The notes beneath the pieces were generated by a model. It saw nothing but the letters and a program-made list of their open reading frames with translations. It ran no database searches and was not told the DNA's origin. From the NCBI RefSeq assembly GCF_008974225.1, contig NZ_BKZR01000028.1, positions 1 to 46,856 of the forward strand: a DNA stretch of 46,856 nt, read 5' to 3'. The DNA is from Weizmannia acidilactici (GTDB taxonomy: Bacteria > Bacillota > Bacilli > Bacillales > Bacillaceae_C). The translations under genes were made by a program, and so were the position numbers. This document shows positions 23,937 to 32,877 of the stretch, one piece after another. How positions within the stretch are numbered: position 1 is the stretch's first letter; every line of letters begins with the position of its first letter.

Positions 23937-24680
23937 ATGGCATCATTAAAAGATAAAGTTGTCATCATTGCCGGCGCCTCAAGCGGTATCGGTGAAGCCA
24001 CTGCTCGCCGTCTGGCAACAGAAGGCTCCAAACTTGTAATCGGTGCACGCCGTGTGGAGCGGTTAAAACAATTGGCTGAGTCTTTGCAGGATGCGGAAAT
24101 CTATTATCAAGCAGCCGACGTAACCAAACCGGAAGATATGGAAGCCCTCGCTAAACTGGCGATGGACAAGTTCGGCCGCATTGATGTCATGTTTAATAAT
24201 GCGGGGATTATGCCGACTGCCAATTTAAGCGAGCTCCGCCGCAATGAATGGCGGCAAATGCTGGACATCAACATCATGGGTGTGCTGAACGGTATCGCCG
24301 CTGTACTGCCGATCATGAAAAAACAGCAATCCGGCCATATTATTGCGACCGATTCCGTAGCCGGGCACCTCGTTTATCCGGGATCCGCTGTTTACTGCGG
24401 CACTAAGTTTGCCGTCCGCGCGATCATGGAAGGGCTGCGCCAGGAAGAAAGGGAAAATAACATCCGGTCAACGATTATTTCACCAGGCGCAGTCGATACC
24501 GAACTTTATACAACGATTAATGACCCTAAAAATCGTGAACGGGTAAAAAATAACCAACGTACGCCCGGGTTCGGACTTACTTCAGAACAAGTTGCGGATG
24601 CCGTCGCCTATGCCATCGGTACACCGGAAAATGTCGCCATCAGTGAAATATTAATCCGCCCGACGAAGCAAGTTCTTTGA
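23937..24680 (+). CDS. SDR family oxidoreductase, island A
   Basis: About 247 residues, classical SDR: GASSGIGEATARRLA near the N-terminus, FNNAGIMP, the catalytic Ser in IIATDSVAGH, YCGTKFAVRAIMEG with the Tyr/Lys pair, and SPGAVDTEL after it. ATG 23937 is nine bases from AGGAGG; a TTG six bases earlier is too close. First gene of a unit that includes the CMD-family gene and ends at a terminator. It is a paralogue of the SDR at 39701, sharing the NNAGxMP, AVLPxM and SPGAVDTEL segments. Substrate probably a small carbonyl compound. Confidence 0.9.
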   Translation: MASLKDKVVIIAGASSGIGEATARRLATEGSKLVIGARRVERLKQLAESLQDAEIYYQAADVTKPEDMEALAKLAMDKFGRIDVMFNNAGIMPTANLSELRRNEWRQMLDINIMGVLNGIAAVLPIMKKQQSGHIIATDSVAGHLVYPGSAVYCGTKFAVRAIMEGLRQEERENNIRSTIISPGAVDTELYTTINDPKNRERVKNNQRTPGFGLTSEQVADAVAYAIGTPENVAISEILIRPTKQVL

Positions 24681-24706
24681 TCACTAAAAAGGAAAGGATG
24701 TTTAAA

Positions 24707-25033
24707 ATGGCATTTCAAAAGCAAACGGCCGGACGCGAATTGCTTGGGGATTTTGCCCCTAAATTTGCAGAGTTGAATGATGATGTGCTGTTCGGCCAAG
24801 TCTGGTCGCGTGAAGCCGAACTCTCCGCCCGCGACCGCAGTTTAATCACAGTCGCCTGCCTGATCTCGGGCGGTAACTTTGAACAATTAAAAGTTCACTT
24901 AAACAAAGCAAAGGAAAATGGCGTCACCAAAGCAGAAATAGCAGAAGCCATTACCCATTTAGCCTTTTATACCGGCTGGCCGAAAGCCTGGTCCGCCTTC
25001 AATCTGGCGAAGGAAATTTACGCGGAAGACTGA
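24707..25033 (+). CDS. Carboxymuconolactone decarboxylase family protein
   Basis: About 108 residues, the size of single-domain CMD proteins. WSREAELSARDRSLITVACLISGGNFEQLKVHLNKAKENG shows the family core, with one Cys and the downstream His. The CxxC pair of AhpD-type peroxidases is absent, so AhpD-like thiol activity is not supported. ATG 24707 is chosen; ATG 24698 is an alternative. It follows the SDR by 26 bp and precedes a terminator. CMD proteins often accompany SDR and aldo/keto reductase genes; the reaction is unknown. Confidence 0.88.
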   Translation: MAFQKQTAGRELLGDFAPKFAELNDDVLFGQVWSREAELSARDRSLITVACLISGGNFEQLKVHLNKAKENGVTKAEIAEAITHLAFYTGWPKAWSAFNLAKEIYAED

Positions 25034-25068
25034 GTAAAGCGCCGATACAACTGGTTAACTTCCTGTTC

Positions 25069-25100
25069 AGCATACCTTGAAAAAGAAGGTATGCTTTTTA
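25069..25100 (+). terminator. Terminator after the SDR-CMD unit
   Basis: AGCATACCTT and AAGGTATGCT form a perfect 10-bp stem followed by TTTT. Confidence 0.88.
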
Positions 25101-25286
25101 TGAATAAAAGCGAATGATTTTATACGATGTTTTTCTAAACGAAACAGCTCCCCGATCCTTTCCGGGCAATGAATTACAGCGATAAATGAAGAGACAATAT
25201 GATGAAAAAACGAATCCCATTTGCCTCTCTGTTTGCCCGTCATTTACTGAATAGTTTTACATTATTGAAAAGCGAGGAATCATCAA

Positions 25287-26267
25287 ATGGAATATGTGAA
25301 ACTTGGAAATACAGGCCTGGACGTATCCCGGCTTTGCCTCGGCTGTATGAGCTTCGGTGTAGCTGAACGGTGGATTCATAAATGGGTGCTCGATGAAGAA
25401 CACAGCCGCCCGATTATAAAAAAAGCCCTTGAGCTTGGCATCAATTTTTTTGATACGGCGAATGTGTATTCAATGGGGACAAGCGAGGAAATCCTTGGGA
25501 GGGCACTGAAGGATTATGCCAATCGTGATGAAATTGTCATTGCAACAAAGGTACATCAACGAATGCATGAAGGTCCCAATGGCGCAGGGCTCTCCCGTAA
25601 GGCGATCATGAGCGAAATCGATAAAAGCCTGAAGCAGCTCGGAACCGATTATGTAGACCTTTATATCATCCACCGCTGGGATTACAATACCCCGATTGAA
25701 GAAACGATGGAAGCTTTGCATGATGTGGTGAAGGCGGGAAAGACAAGGTATATTGGCGCTTCTTCCATGGCGGCATGGCAGTTCCAAAAGGCATTGCACG
25801 TGGCAGAGAAAAACGGCTGGACCCGGTTTGTGTCCATGCAAAATCATTACAACCTTATTTATCGCGAAGAAGAGCGGGAAATGATGCCGCTTTGCAAAGA
25901 AGAAAAAATAGCGGTGACACCGTACAGCCCGCTCGCATCCGGAAGATTGACGCGTGATTGGTCGGAAACAACACTTCGTTCCGAAACAGACGAAGTCCAG
26001 AAAATGAAATACGATAAGACCTCTGATGCAGATCGGCTGGTCGTGGAACGGGTTGCCTCACTCGCTGAAAAACGCGGCGTTCCCCGCATTCATATCTCCC
26101 TTGCCTGGCTGTTGCAAAAAGAACCGGTAACCGCCCCTATAATTGGTGCGACGAAAATCTCTCATCTCGAGGATGCCGTAGGGGCGCTCTCGGTTAAGTT
26201 AACGCCTGAAGAAATGGCATTTCTCGAAGAGCCGTATGTACCGCATCAAATCGTAGGGTTTCGTTAA
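25287..26267 (+). CDS. Aldo/keto reductase, island A copy 1
   Basis: 326 residues, full (alpha/beta)8 barrel. The catalytic tetrad is visible at Asp56, Tyr61, Lys88 and His129 (FFDTANVYS, ATKV, YIIHRW). Coenzyme-binding residues lie near APIIGATKISHLEDAV. It reduces aldehydes or ketones with NADPH. The gene is a clear paralogue of 40590-41570: both share GLSRKxIMSEIDKSLKxLGTDYVDLY and the same length within a residue. It starts after a terminator and lacks the shared promoter module seen before its paralogue. Ribosome site AGCGAGG. Confidence 0.92.
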   Translation: MEYVKLGNTGLDVSRLCLGCMSFGVAERWIHKWVLDEEHSRPIIKKALELGINFFDTANVYSMGTSEEILGRALKDYANRDEIVIATKVHQRMHEGPNGAGLSRKAIMSEIDKSLKQLGTDYVDLYIIHRWDYNTPIEETMEALHDVVKAGKTRYIGASSMAAWQFQKALHVAEKNGWTRFVSMQNHYNLIYREEEREMMPLCKEEKIAVTPYSPLASGRLTRDWSETTLRSETDEVQKMKYDKTSDADRLVVERVASLAEKRGVPRIHISLAWLLQKEPVTAPIIGATKISHLEDAVGALSVKLTPEEMAFLEEPYVPHQIVGFR

Positions 26268-26338
26268 TCTTAGTCCAGAGGCAGCTGATGAGAATGATCG
26301 TTTGTAATACAATTTACTGACAATCGGGAGGATTTATA

Positions 26339-27322
26339 ATGGAATACCGCACAGTAGGAAAAACAGGCATTAAAGTTTCAAATTTATGTTTCGGCACGAT
26401 GTCTTTCGGCGGAAACGCAGATGAAGAAACATCAAAAGCCATGTATCAACGATGCCGGGAAGCCGGCATCAACTTCTTCGATACAGCCGATGTTTACAAC
26501 GGGGGGCGCGCCGAGGAAATTTTAGGAGAATGCATCGCGCATGAACGCGACCAGATCGTGCTGACGACGAAAGTGTTTTGGCCGACAGGTGCCGATGTGA
26601 ATGCACAGGGCTTATCCCGGCGCCACATCATACAAGGGGTTGAAGCCAGCCTGAAACGCTTAAAAACGGATTATATTGATTTTTATTTTGTCCATGATTT
26701 TGATGAGAACACGCCAATGGAAGAAACACTAAGGGCACTTGATGACCTGCAACGGCAGGGCAAAATTCTCTATCCCGCTGTCAGCAACTGGGCGGCCTGG
26801 CAAATCAGCAAGGCATTAGGGATTTCCGCAAAAGAACAGCTGGCGCGCTTTGAACTGATCCAGCCGATGTATAATCTTGTAAAACGCCAGGCTGAAGTGG
26901 AAATATTGCCGATGGCCAGGTCTGAACAAATAGGCGTCATTACGTACAGCCCGCTTGGCGCCGGTTTATTAACCGGTAAATACGGGGTCAACAAACGTCC
27001 TGAACACGGCCGGATTATAGAAGATGCCCGCTACCGTGACCGTTACGGCGCCGAAGAAGATTTTGTGACGGCTGAAAAGTTCACCCGCTATGCACAGGAA
27101 CATGATGTGAAACCTGCAACATTAGCGGTTGCCTGGGTCATGGCGAATCCCGCTGTGACAGCCCCGATCATCGGCGCGCGTCATGTAAGCCAATTGGAAG
27201 ATTCATTAGCAGCTGCCGATTTTAACATGACTCCGGAAATGTATACCGAAATTTCCGGTTTGTCACGCACCCCTGCCCCGGCAACAGACCGGACAGAGGT
27301 ACTAACCGGGAAATGGAGATAA
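26339..27322 (+). CDS. Aldo/keto reductase, island A copy 2
   Basis: 327 residues with the tetrad Asp49, Tyr53, Lys78 and His119 (FFDTADVYN, TTKVF, FVHDF). The C-terminal coenzyme site IIGARHVSQLEDS is present. Good ribosome site GGGAGGA. It lies 71 bp after the first reductase and is probably cotranscribed. A fragment of a close relative survives at 34482-34678 in island B. Physiological substrate unknown; the family covers reactive aldehydes, methylglyoxal and xenobiotic ketones. Confidence 0.92.
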   Translation: MEYRTVGKTGIKVSNLCFGTMSFGGNADEETSKAMYQRCREAGINFFDTADVYNGGRAEEILGECIAHERDQIVLTTKVFWPTGADVNAQGLSRRHIIQGVEASLKRLKTDYIDFYFVHDFDENTPMEETLRALDDLQRQGKILYPAVSNWAAWQISKALGISAKEQLARFELIQPMYNLVKRQAEVEILPMARSEQIGVITYSPLGAGLLTGKYGVNKRPEHGRIIEDARYRDRYGAEEDFVTAEKFTRYAQEHDVKPATLAVAWVMANPAVTAPIIGARHVSQLEDSLAAADFNMTPEMYTEISGLSRTPAPATDRTEVLTGKWR

Positions 27323-27346
27323 GCAATACTTATTAAAAGGGAAAAG

Positions 27347-27637
27347 ATGATAAAATCTGATTTAAAGGGATCCAGCTTTAATGGCTGCATCATGGATCAT
27401 ACCAATTTCAACAGCTCAGATTTATCTGGAGTGTGTTTTGGTAATCAAATTTTCAGAGGAACCATTTTTAAACATACCGGATTAAAGGGAACCTCATTTA
27501 GAAATGCGACATTCTACAATGTTTCCTTCAAAACTGATGTAAAAAAAGCTGTTTTTGATGGGGCGAAGATGGATAAATTAACATATGCGCTTTTAAAGGG
27601 ATATAAAGCAAATTTGAAAAATGTTACATTGATTTAA
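27347..27637 (+). CDS. Pentapeptide-repeat protein, probably N-terminally truncated
   Basis: 96 residues of A(D/N)LxX-type repeats: SDLKGSSFNGCIMDHTNFN, SDLSGVCFGN, FRGTIFKHTGLKGTSFRNAT, then VFDGAKMDKLTYALLKGYKA. This is how the C-terminal part of longer Bacillus pentapeptide proteins looks, so the gene may be a remnant, though GGGAAAAG precedes the ATG. Pentapeptide proteins form right-handed beta-helices; no function can be set. A terminator follows at 27705. Confidence 0.7.
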   Translation: MIKSDLKGSSFNGCIMDHTNFNSSDLSGVCFGNQIFRGTIFKHTGLKGTSFRNATFYNVSFKTDVKKAVFDGAKMDKLTYALLKGYKANLKNVTLI

Positions 27638-27704
27638 AATCGACAAGCATTAAAAGCACTATGGCTAGAGATATAAAAATGCTTAAATGAATTTAGATGG
27701 AAAA

Positions 27705-27735
27705 ACCTGAGCACCGAAATTTCGGTGTTTTTTTA
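27705..27735 (+). terminator. Intrinsic terminator
   Basis: CACCGAAATTTCGGTG is a perfect palindrome followed by TTTTTTT. Confidence 0.85.
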
Positions 27736-28152
27736 TGCCTTTGGTTTTAGAAAAGGTGATTGCTTCTTAAATTTCTGATTTATGATTTGTATCCGCCTGA
27801 GAAGTCAAGCTTTCAAATAGTCGGTATATTCCCCATAATGGTAAAAATTAATATCCCGATTCCGCAAAAGTAATCTTCTTTATTGTAAATTATAAGCGGC
27901 CAATATTACCCACCTGCATCTCCCTAAAGAGTCTTGTAATCGCTTTTTTATACGCCTACAATTTCTCCAACCATGGTTTTTCCATTTGTCTAGGCTCCCA
28001 ACGTGTATCTGTTACTTCATTGGCTTCATTCTTTTCCAAGCACCTCAAATTCGAATGAATCATCCCCCTCTTGTCCTTTTACAGCCGGAAATTTACAAAT
28101 CTTCCCATACCCTTTAAGAAATGGGAGCCTAAAATGGTTACAAGCAATAGCG
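27736..28152. other. Intergenic stretch with a short unassigned frame tail
   Basis: On the minus strand about 28040-28105 reads GKICKFPAVKGQEGDDSFEF, then EVLGKE and a stop, which looks coding. No start or longer frame is preserved and I do not recognise the family. The rest shows nothing. Confidence 0.3.
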
Positions 28153-28617
28153 TTATTTTAGCAGACGCCTGATGAGGTAAATATGTGCTATTCCCAAATA
28201 AAAAAGGAAAGGGTAAACAATGGCGGAATAAAGGATTTTCCAATGATGGTAATTCAGCATACCGGCCTTAACAGCCAACCATTCATAAAACGTCCAGAAG
28301 GCCGTCATATAAACATAATAAAAAGCTTTTGACATGAAACCTTTGTGAAAAGGGTAGGCATTAATGATCAAAACGCCTGCCCCATACATTCCAAAGATCA
28401 CGAAAAGTTGCATCCATTGAATAGGCGCATGAAAATAACCATACCAATCTAATTTTTTTATTAGAAATAATTCCAATAAAAGCTCGATAATCATATAAAA
28501 TAATCCGGTCGCATGCACTTCAATTTTGCTGATTCTTTTCGGCACAAAGTAAGCTCCAATATTGAACAGCAGGAATGATAAAATCAGAAATGAATAAGTC
28601 AGTAAATGATTAGACAT
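28153..28617 (-). CDS. CBO0543 family membrane protein
   Basis: 154 residues, about five hydrophobic helices. WTFYEWLAVKAGMLNYHHWKILYSAIVYP is the stretch that marks the CBO0543 family of firmicute membrane proteins. Function unknown. Single gene, more AT-rich than the metabolic operons around it, flanked by decayed genes. ATG 28617. Confidence 0.75.
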   Translation of the reverse strand: MSNHLLTYSFLILSFLLFNIGAYFVPKRISKIEVHATGLFYMIIELLLELFLIKKLDWYGYFHAPIQWMQLFVIFGMYGAGVLIINAYPFHKGFMSKAFYYVYMTAFWTFYEWLAVKAGMLNYHHWKILYSAIVYPFLFYLGIAHIYLIRRLLK

Positions 28618-28832
28618 ATTTCAGCCTCCATGATTGTTTACTTCTAATGGTTTCCACTAGGCAGCCGAACCATACTGAGAAAAACGTTTAAAGCGGCGAA
28701 CCGGTTATTTTTTTGGCAGAACCTTTAGCGCTGTCGGGACTTCTTTAAGAAAAATATTGACTTTAGAAACCGGGTATTTATTATTCCCGTTGTACTTACG
28801 AAGTATAACTGAATCATGGTGGAGGCACTCTA

Positions 28833-29152
28833 ATGAAAAAAATGAATTAGTCCGTTTTTCTGATGCATTATACCTTTACTTCCGGGCCTGGCAGACGGTC
28901 CAAAGCTTGGATATGCCATGATGGAAGACATCAGGACATTTAGCGGAACCCCATGGAACCGGGGACATTGTATGGTGCGATCGCGCAGTTAAAAAAAAAC
29001 AAGGATGTATCAAAGCGCTTCCAACGAGAGAAAGGCGCCGCCCGTTCCGGATAATGGGCGAAGGCGTGGAAGCTCTTCGTGAACAAGTTTTAACCCTGGA
29101 AAAGGTGGCTCTTGTCGGGGAAAAGAGATTGGCGGCATTGGAGGGCTATTAA
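28833..29152 (+). pseudogene. PadR-family regulator, multiply frameshifted
   Basis: Pieces in three frames assemble to a PadR winged helix: GLADGPKLGYAMMEDIRTFS, then PMEPGTLYGAIAQL, then KQGCIKALPTRERRRPFRI and EGVEALREQVLTLEKVALVG. GTLYGAIAxL is the PadR signature. Frame changes occur around 28950 and in the A9 run near 28990, and there is an in-frame stop near the start, so this is genuine decay rather than one base error. Its former target is unknown. Confidence 0.7.
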
Positions 29153-29249
29153 TGCGCTGGTTATGACGTCTTTATCCCCGTGCATGGCGTGATCGGTACG
29201 AGGAAGGATGTTTTATAAGGTTTTAGGATCCCGCGTAAAAAAGCAAGGC

Positions 29250-29285
29250 GAACTCGCCATTCAATGAGATTGGCGAGTTTTTCTG
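29250..29285. terminator. Bidirectional terminator
   Basis: AACTCGCCA and TGGCGAGTT pair around an 11-base loop. A T-run lies on the plus side and an A-run upstream. It closes the methyltransferase operon from the minus side. Confidence 0.7.
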
Positions 29286-29315
29286 TATAAACCCGATTTA
29301 GATATAGCATGAGCT

Positions 29316-30128
29316 TCAAAATTTATACAAAAGCAGGCGCATCATATTTCTGAAATTCGGAATGAAATACATGAAACGAAAAAGCAGGCGGGATTTCAGA
29401 GGAAGCTTGCGGATGTACTTTGTCCCCATGACAGAGACATTCGCCATTCTTTTCATGTCAGGATTGAGTTTATCGGAATCCCCAATATGGTCAACTGCCC
29501 ATTTATGTTCGGCACCTGTTGTTTCATGTAAGTTTTTCTTTCCGGCATGTACCGCAAATGTATTCATCACATCAAACGCAATTTGCCCATTGGAGAAGTG
29601 ATCTGTCAGCCGGTTCAGCAAGGTTTTGACTTCCGTTTCTGTAAGATACTCCAGCATCCCTTCCGCAATAATCATCACAGGATTATTGTCCGGAATGTTT
29701 TCCAACCAACCCGGATCGGTAACGGAAGACGGAACCATTTCATATCCGGGTTGATTGGAAAAGAATTTTTTGCGGATTTCAATCACTTCCGGATAATCGA
29801 TGTCAAACCAGCGGACAGTTGATGGCGGGTGAATCCTTGAAATTCTTGTATCCAACCCGCAGCCAAGATTCAATACCGTTGCATTTGGATTGGTTTTAAG
29901 GAATTTTTGCAGCCATACATCAAATTGTTTCGCCCTGGCGACCATGATCTCATTGCCAAAATCCTTTAGCTTTTCAAAATCATAGTCAATCATGCCCAAT
30001 ATTTCTTCTGCTTTTTGATCATGTAAAATCGGGTGTTTTAATCGGTTGTCCAAAGCTTTTGCATACAAAGTAATTAGCAACGTTTCTTTTTCTTCATGTA
30101 AATGAATTTTGTGATTTTTGTCAGCCAT
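29316..30128 (-). CDS. Class I SAM-dependent methyltransferase, LCMT/PPM1-like
   Basis: 270 residues. VLNLGCGLDTRISRI is the SAM motif of the leucine carboxyl methyltransferase-like family, which includes TcmP-type O-methyltransferases. WFDIDYPEVIEIRKKFF and IIAEGMLEYLTE follow as in that family. It probably methylates a carboxyl or hydroxyl on a small molecule. ATG 30128 is 20 bp after the MarR stop, so both form one leftward unit under the MarR operator. The substrate is unknown. Confidence 0.88.
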   Translation of the reverse strand: MADKNHKIHLHEEKETLLITLYAKALDNRLKHPILHDQKAEEILGMIDYDFEKLKDFGNEIMVARAKQFDVWLQKFLKTNPNATVLNLGCGLDTRISRIHPPSTVRWFDIDYPEVIEIRKKFFSNQPGYEMVPSSVTDPGWLENIPDNNPVMIIAEGMLEYLTETEVKTLLNRLTDHFSNGQIAFDVMNTFAVHAGKKNLHETTGAEHKWAVDHIGDSDKLNPDMKRMANVSVMGTKYIRKLPLKSRLLFRFMYFIPNFRNMMRLLLYKF

Positions 30129-30147
30129 GGGTATTTTTTCCTTCTCT

Positions 30148-30579
30148 TCAATCCCCTATCTTTTTTAACAATACATTCGTTTTATGGAGTGCAAATTTTA
30201 AATCGAGCTTCTCCTCGTCACTTAGCTTCGCCAAATGATTGCTGAAGTTTTCGTATACCTTTAACCATTTCTTATCTTGGATTTCCCTGCCTTTTTGCGT
30301 TAATGAAACCAATACGGCACGTTTATCCCCCGGATCAGACTCTTTCACGAGATAACCGTCCATTTCTAAATCCTTTATGATTTTTGTCAGCTGTTGCTTT
30401 GCAATCCCCAGCCCGGTGCTGATGTCTTTTAGATTCAAAGGCTTTTTTTGCATGTACATAAATTCAATGACATGGTTCTGCATATGCGATAATTCTGTCG
30501 CATCCATGTTTAATTCGCTGAAACTGCGGAATACATTTGGAATTAAAGCAATGTATTCATTTGCAATTTCTTCAATCAT
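30148..30579 (-). CDS. MarR family transcriptional regulator
   Basis: About 143 residues. The winged helix LNLKDISTGLGIAKQQLTKIIKDLEMDGYLVKE with DPGDKRAVLVSLTQKG as the wing is typical of MarR. ATG 30579 has AGAGG eight bases upstream; GTG 30588 would overlap it. A perfect 22-bp palindrome lies 18 bp before the start, so autorepression is very likely. It controls the downstream methyltransferase gene. Inducer unknown; MarR proteins usually bind phenolic or aromatic compounds. Confidence 0.9.
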   Translation of the reverse strand: MIEEIANEYIALIPNVFRSFSELNMDATELSHMQNHVIEFMYMQKKPLNLKDISTGLGIAKQQLTKIIKDLEMDGYLVKESDPGDKRAVLVSLTQKGREIQDKKWLKVYENFSNHLAKLSDEEKLDLKFALHKTNVLLKKIGD

Positions 30580-30596
30580 GCCCTTCACCTCTTCTA

Positions 30597-30618
30597 TTAG
30601 TAATAATATTATTACTAA
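30597..30618. promoter_or_regulatory. MarR operator, perfect 22-bp palindrome
   Basis: The half TTAGTAATAAT is followed by its exact reverse complement ATTATTACTAA. It lies directly upstream of marR and would block its promoter. Confidence 0.85.
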
Positions 30619-30790
30619 ATGTGGTTAAAATCAATATATATTTTAATAAAATGTAAATTTATATTTACCAAATCTATTTAAGAAGTGGATAAGAGCGCGT
30701 TAAGATCTTCCTGTTAAGATGGTGTCGTCAACGAAAGAGATGGAAATCGGGATGGTTCCCGGATGGTCTCAAAAAACAAGGAAGGTAAAC

Positions 30791-31099
30791 ATGTTTTTGG
30801 CATTGAAAGAATTCAAGCATTCAAAACTTCGATACACTTTGATCATCCTCATTATGATTGCCATATTTTTGGTGTTTTTCGTTACCGGTTTGGCGAACGG
30901 GCTGGCGTTTGGTGACAGTTCTTCAATCCGGAATTTAAAGGCGGATGATCTTGTCCTGAATACAGATGCGGACGGGGTGATCGTAAAATCGGAATTGACA
31001 GCGGAACGAGCCGGCTACAAGTCTGGATTCGGAACGGGTAGGCCAGTTCAATCCGAATGGACTGGTGGCAAGGGTAAAAGCCCATATTTCAAGGTATGA
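30791..31099 (+). pseudogene. N-terminal fragment of an FtsX-type ABC transporter permease
   Basis: ATG 30791 follows AAGGAAGG. The product starts MFLALKEFKHSKLRYTLIIL, with a membrane helix through VFFVTGLANGLAFGDSSSI, then NLKADDLVLNTDADGVIVKSEL, as in DevC/YtrF-like permeases. It stops after about 102 residues with an unrelated tail; the periplasmic domain and the remaining helices are missing. No ATPase gene is adjacent. Truncated relic. Confidence 0.7.
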
Positions 31100-31155
31100 G
31101 CGATTAACAAATCGAAAAAAAGAACTAGATGAGATCCGGGTGGGTCATAAAAGAA

Positions 31156-31204
31156 AAAAGGGGTGCCGCAAAAGTCGGTAAATAGACCAGGGATACCCCC
31201 TTTT
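31156..31204 (+). repeat. Isolated terminator-like tail element of the R52 family
   Basis: GGGGTGCCGCAAAAGTCGGT, then AAATAGACCAGGGATACCCCC and a T-run. It matches the element at 15068-15118 at most positions but here has no 52-nt array. It lies between the permease fragment and the convergent ABC permease gene. Confidence 0.65.
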
Positions 31205-31246
31205 TTGCTGATGATCATTGCTAAAGGGATGTGAAATTTGTGCTAT

Positions 31247-32041
31247 TCATATATTTAAATCCCGTTTCTGGTAAAAGAAATAGGTCGATACAGAAAAAGC
31301 AGCAACGAGAAGAAGCGTAAGTACCACCTCAATGACATTTAGGCCGTCCCCGTTCACAATATCTTGATAAGGAAAATATTTAAAGGGAGAAAGAATATTT
31401 AACGCGTCAAGGTGATCGGCCAAATTTGTGATTTCATTGATCACGAACGAGCCAAACAAGATTGCAGCAGCAATTGATCCTGAAGCTTTTGGATTTTTCA
31501 TCACAGCCGAAAGCATCGCTCCAAGCGTTAGAAATACCAGCTGGATGATCAACATACTCAAAAGAAACAGGACGATTTCTCCCGTAATATCTTTTCCCTT
31601 ATTATAAGCTGAAACCAATAGGATCGAGGAAACTAAGGTAACAAGATTGATGATGATTACATTCACCAGCGCGGCAAAAAGCTTTGCGGTGATAACGGTG
31701 TTTCTTGATACCGGCTTTACCATCAGGAACTCCGTCGTTTTATCACGCTCTTCTTTTGCAATAATACCGCTTCCCAGCAGCACAGCATGGACCGCAGCCG
31801 CGAGTTCAATATACAGAAAAAGGAATGCGTAGAAACCGCCCATCGATGTCACATCAAAGGACGACATCCCAAATAGCGCCTTCATGGAATGCGGTAGCTT
31901 GTTTAAAGCTTCGCTTGCGGCCCCTCCGGAAGAATAAGTCGTATACTTGGTCATTCCACTGAGAATCCCGAGAAACATACAAATACTCCAGATGAGCAAT
32001 GCTTTCAGGGTTGCCTTCATTTCCATTAAAAAAATATTCAT
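31247..32041 (-). CDS. ABC-2 type transporter permease, second subunit
   Basis: About 264 residues, six hydrophobic helices, typical of ABC-2 exporter permeases; FLMVKPVSRNTVITAKL is the characteristic loop. ATG 32041 has GAGGAGG at normal spacing, so six upstream codons are dropped. Last gene of the TetR-ATPase-permease-permease unit. It resembles its neighbour in length and in the LVKPVSR loop, so they probably form a heterodimer. Confidence 0.88.
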   Translation of the reverse strand: MNIFLMEMKATLKALLIWSICMFLGILSGMTKYTTYSSGGAASEALNKLPHSMKALFGMSSFDVTSMGGFYAFLFLYIELAAAVHAVLLGSGIIAKEERDKTTEFLMVKPVSRNTVITAKLFAALVNVIIINLVTLVSSILLVSAYNKGKDITGEIVLFLLSMLIIQLVFLTLGAMLSAVMKNPKASGSIAAAILFGSFVINEITNLADHLDALNILSPFKYFPYQDIVNGDGLNVIEVVLTLLLVAAFSVSTYFFYQKRDLNI

Positions 32042-32068
32042 TGTCAGGCTCCTCCTCATGCATGCGTT

Positions 32069-32872
32069 TCAGTTTACCGCATGGATATCCTTTTTGGTAT
32101 AAATAACGTAGCTAGCTGCGATTGCAATCAGAAAAATGGCCGCCCCTGTAATGAGATATGAAAACTCATACGCTGTATGATTTATGATATAAGCCGTATT
32201 AAAGTAATTGAAAGGCGACAGATAGCGGACGAGTTTCTCGTTTTTCCCGGTCGAAATCAGCACTCCGATAATATAAAACCCGAAAACAACACCAAGTGAA
32301 ATGGGAAGTGCCGACCGGAGTTTATTGAAGAACACCGATATGAACATCCCGATTGCAAAAAAGATAAGCTGCATAAATAATAGGGTTAAATTGATCAAAA
32401 AGAAAGTTTTCTCATCATAACTTCCTGTATTTACAAGCCGGACCAGGATGGATAAAGCTGCATAAAATACGATATCCGTAACCAGAAGCATCGTGATCGA
32501 GGCCAAAAGTTTGGCGCTGACAATGGCCGGACGTGAAACGGGTTTGACAAGCAAAAAATCTGCTGTCCGCTCCCGTGATTCTTTCGACAAAATCGAAATT
32601 CCGACATGCATACCTTGGATCGCGCCGCACAACAAAATAAAGGAAAAAACCATCGAATAAAACCCCAATATAGATGAAAAATAGTCCAGATTTACGCCGA
32701 GCATGGCTCTTATCGCCGGCGGATACCCGGTCAGTAATTTTTTAAAATCCTCCGCATCTTTTGCCACCCCGGGATAAACGGAAAGAAATAGCGCAGCCAG
32801 TGCAATGATGGCGCATGCCCATAGAATGGTTGATTTTCTTAGAGACTTGAGTTCATGCCAATACATATTCAT
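32069..32872 (-). CDS. ABC-2 type transporter permease, first subunit
   Basis: About 267 residues with six predicted helices; FLLVKPVSRPAIVSAKLLAS is the shared loop. ATG 32872 lies within a few bases of the ATPase stop; TTG 32881 is too close to AAGGAG. With the ATPase it would form an exporter; such sets in firmicutes export peptides, antibiotics or lipids. Substrate unknown. Confidence 0.88.
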   Translation of the reverse strand: MNMYWHELKSLRKSTILWACAIIALAALFLSVYPGVAKDAEDFKKLLTGYPPAIRAMLGVNLDYFSSILGFYSMVFSFILLCGAIQGMHVGISILSKESRERTADFLLVKPVSRPAIVSAKLLASITMLLVTDIVFYAALSILVRLVNTGSYDEKTFFLINLTLLFMQLIFFAIGMFISVFFNKLRSALPISLGVVFGFYIIGVLISTGKNEKLVRYLSPFNYFNTAYIINHTAYEFSYLITGAAIFLIAIAASYVIYTKKDIHAVN

Positions 32873-32877
32873 ATCGC

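Noticed and set aside
24707..25033. AhpD-type peroxidase role for the CMD protein
   Set aside because: The CxxC active-site pair of AhpD is not present.
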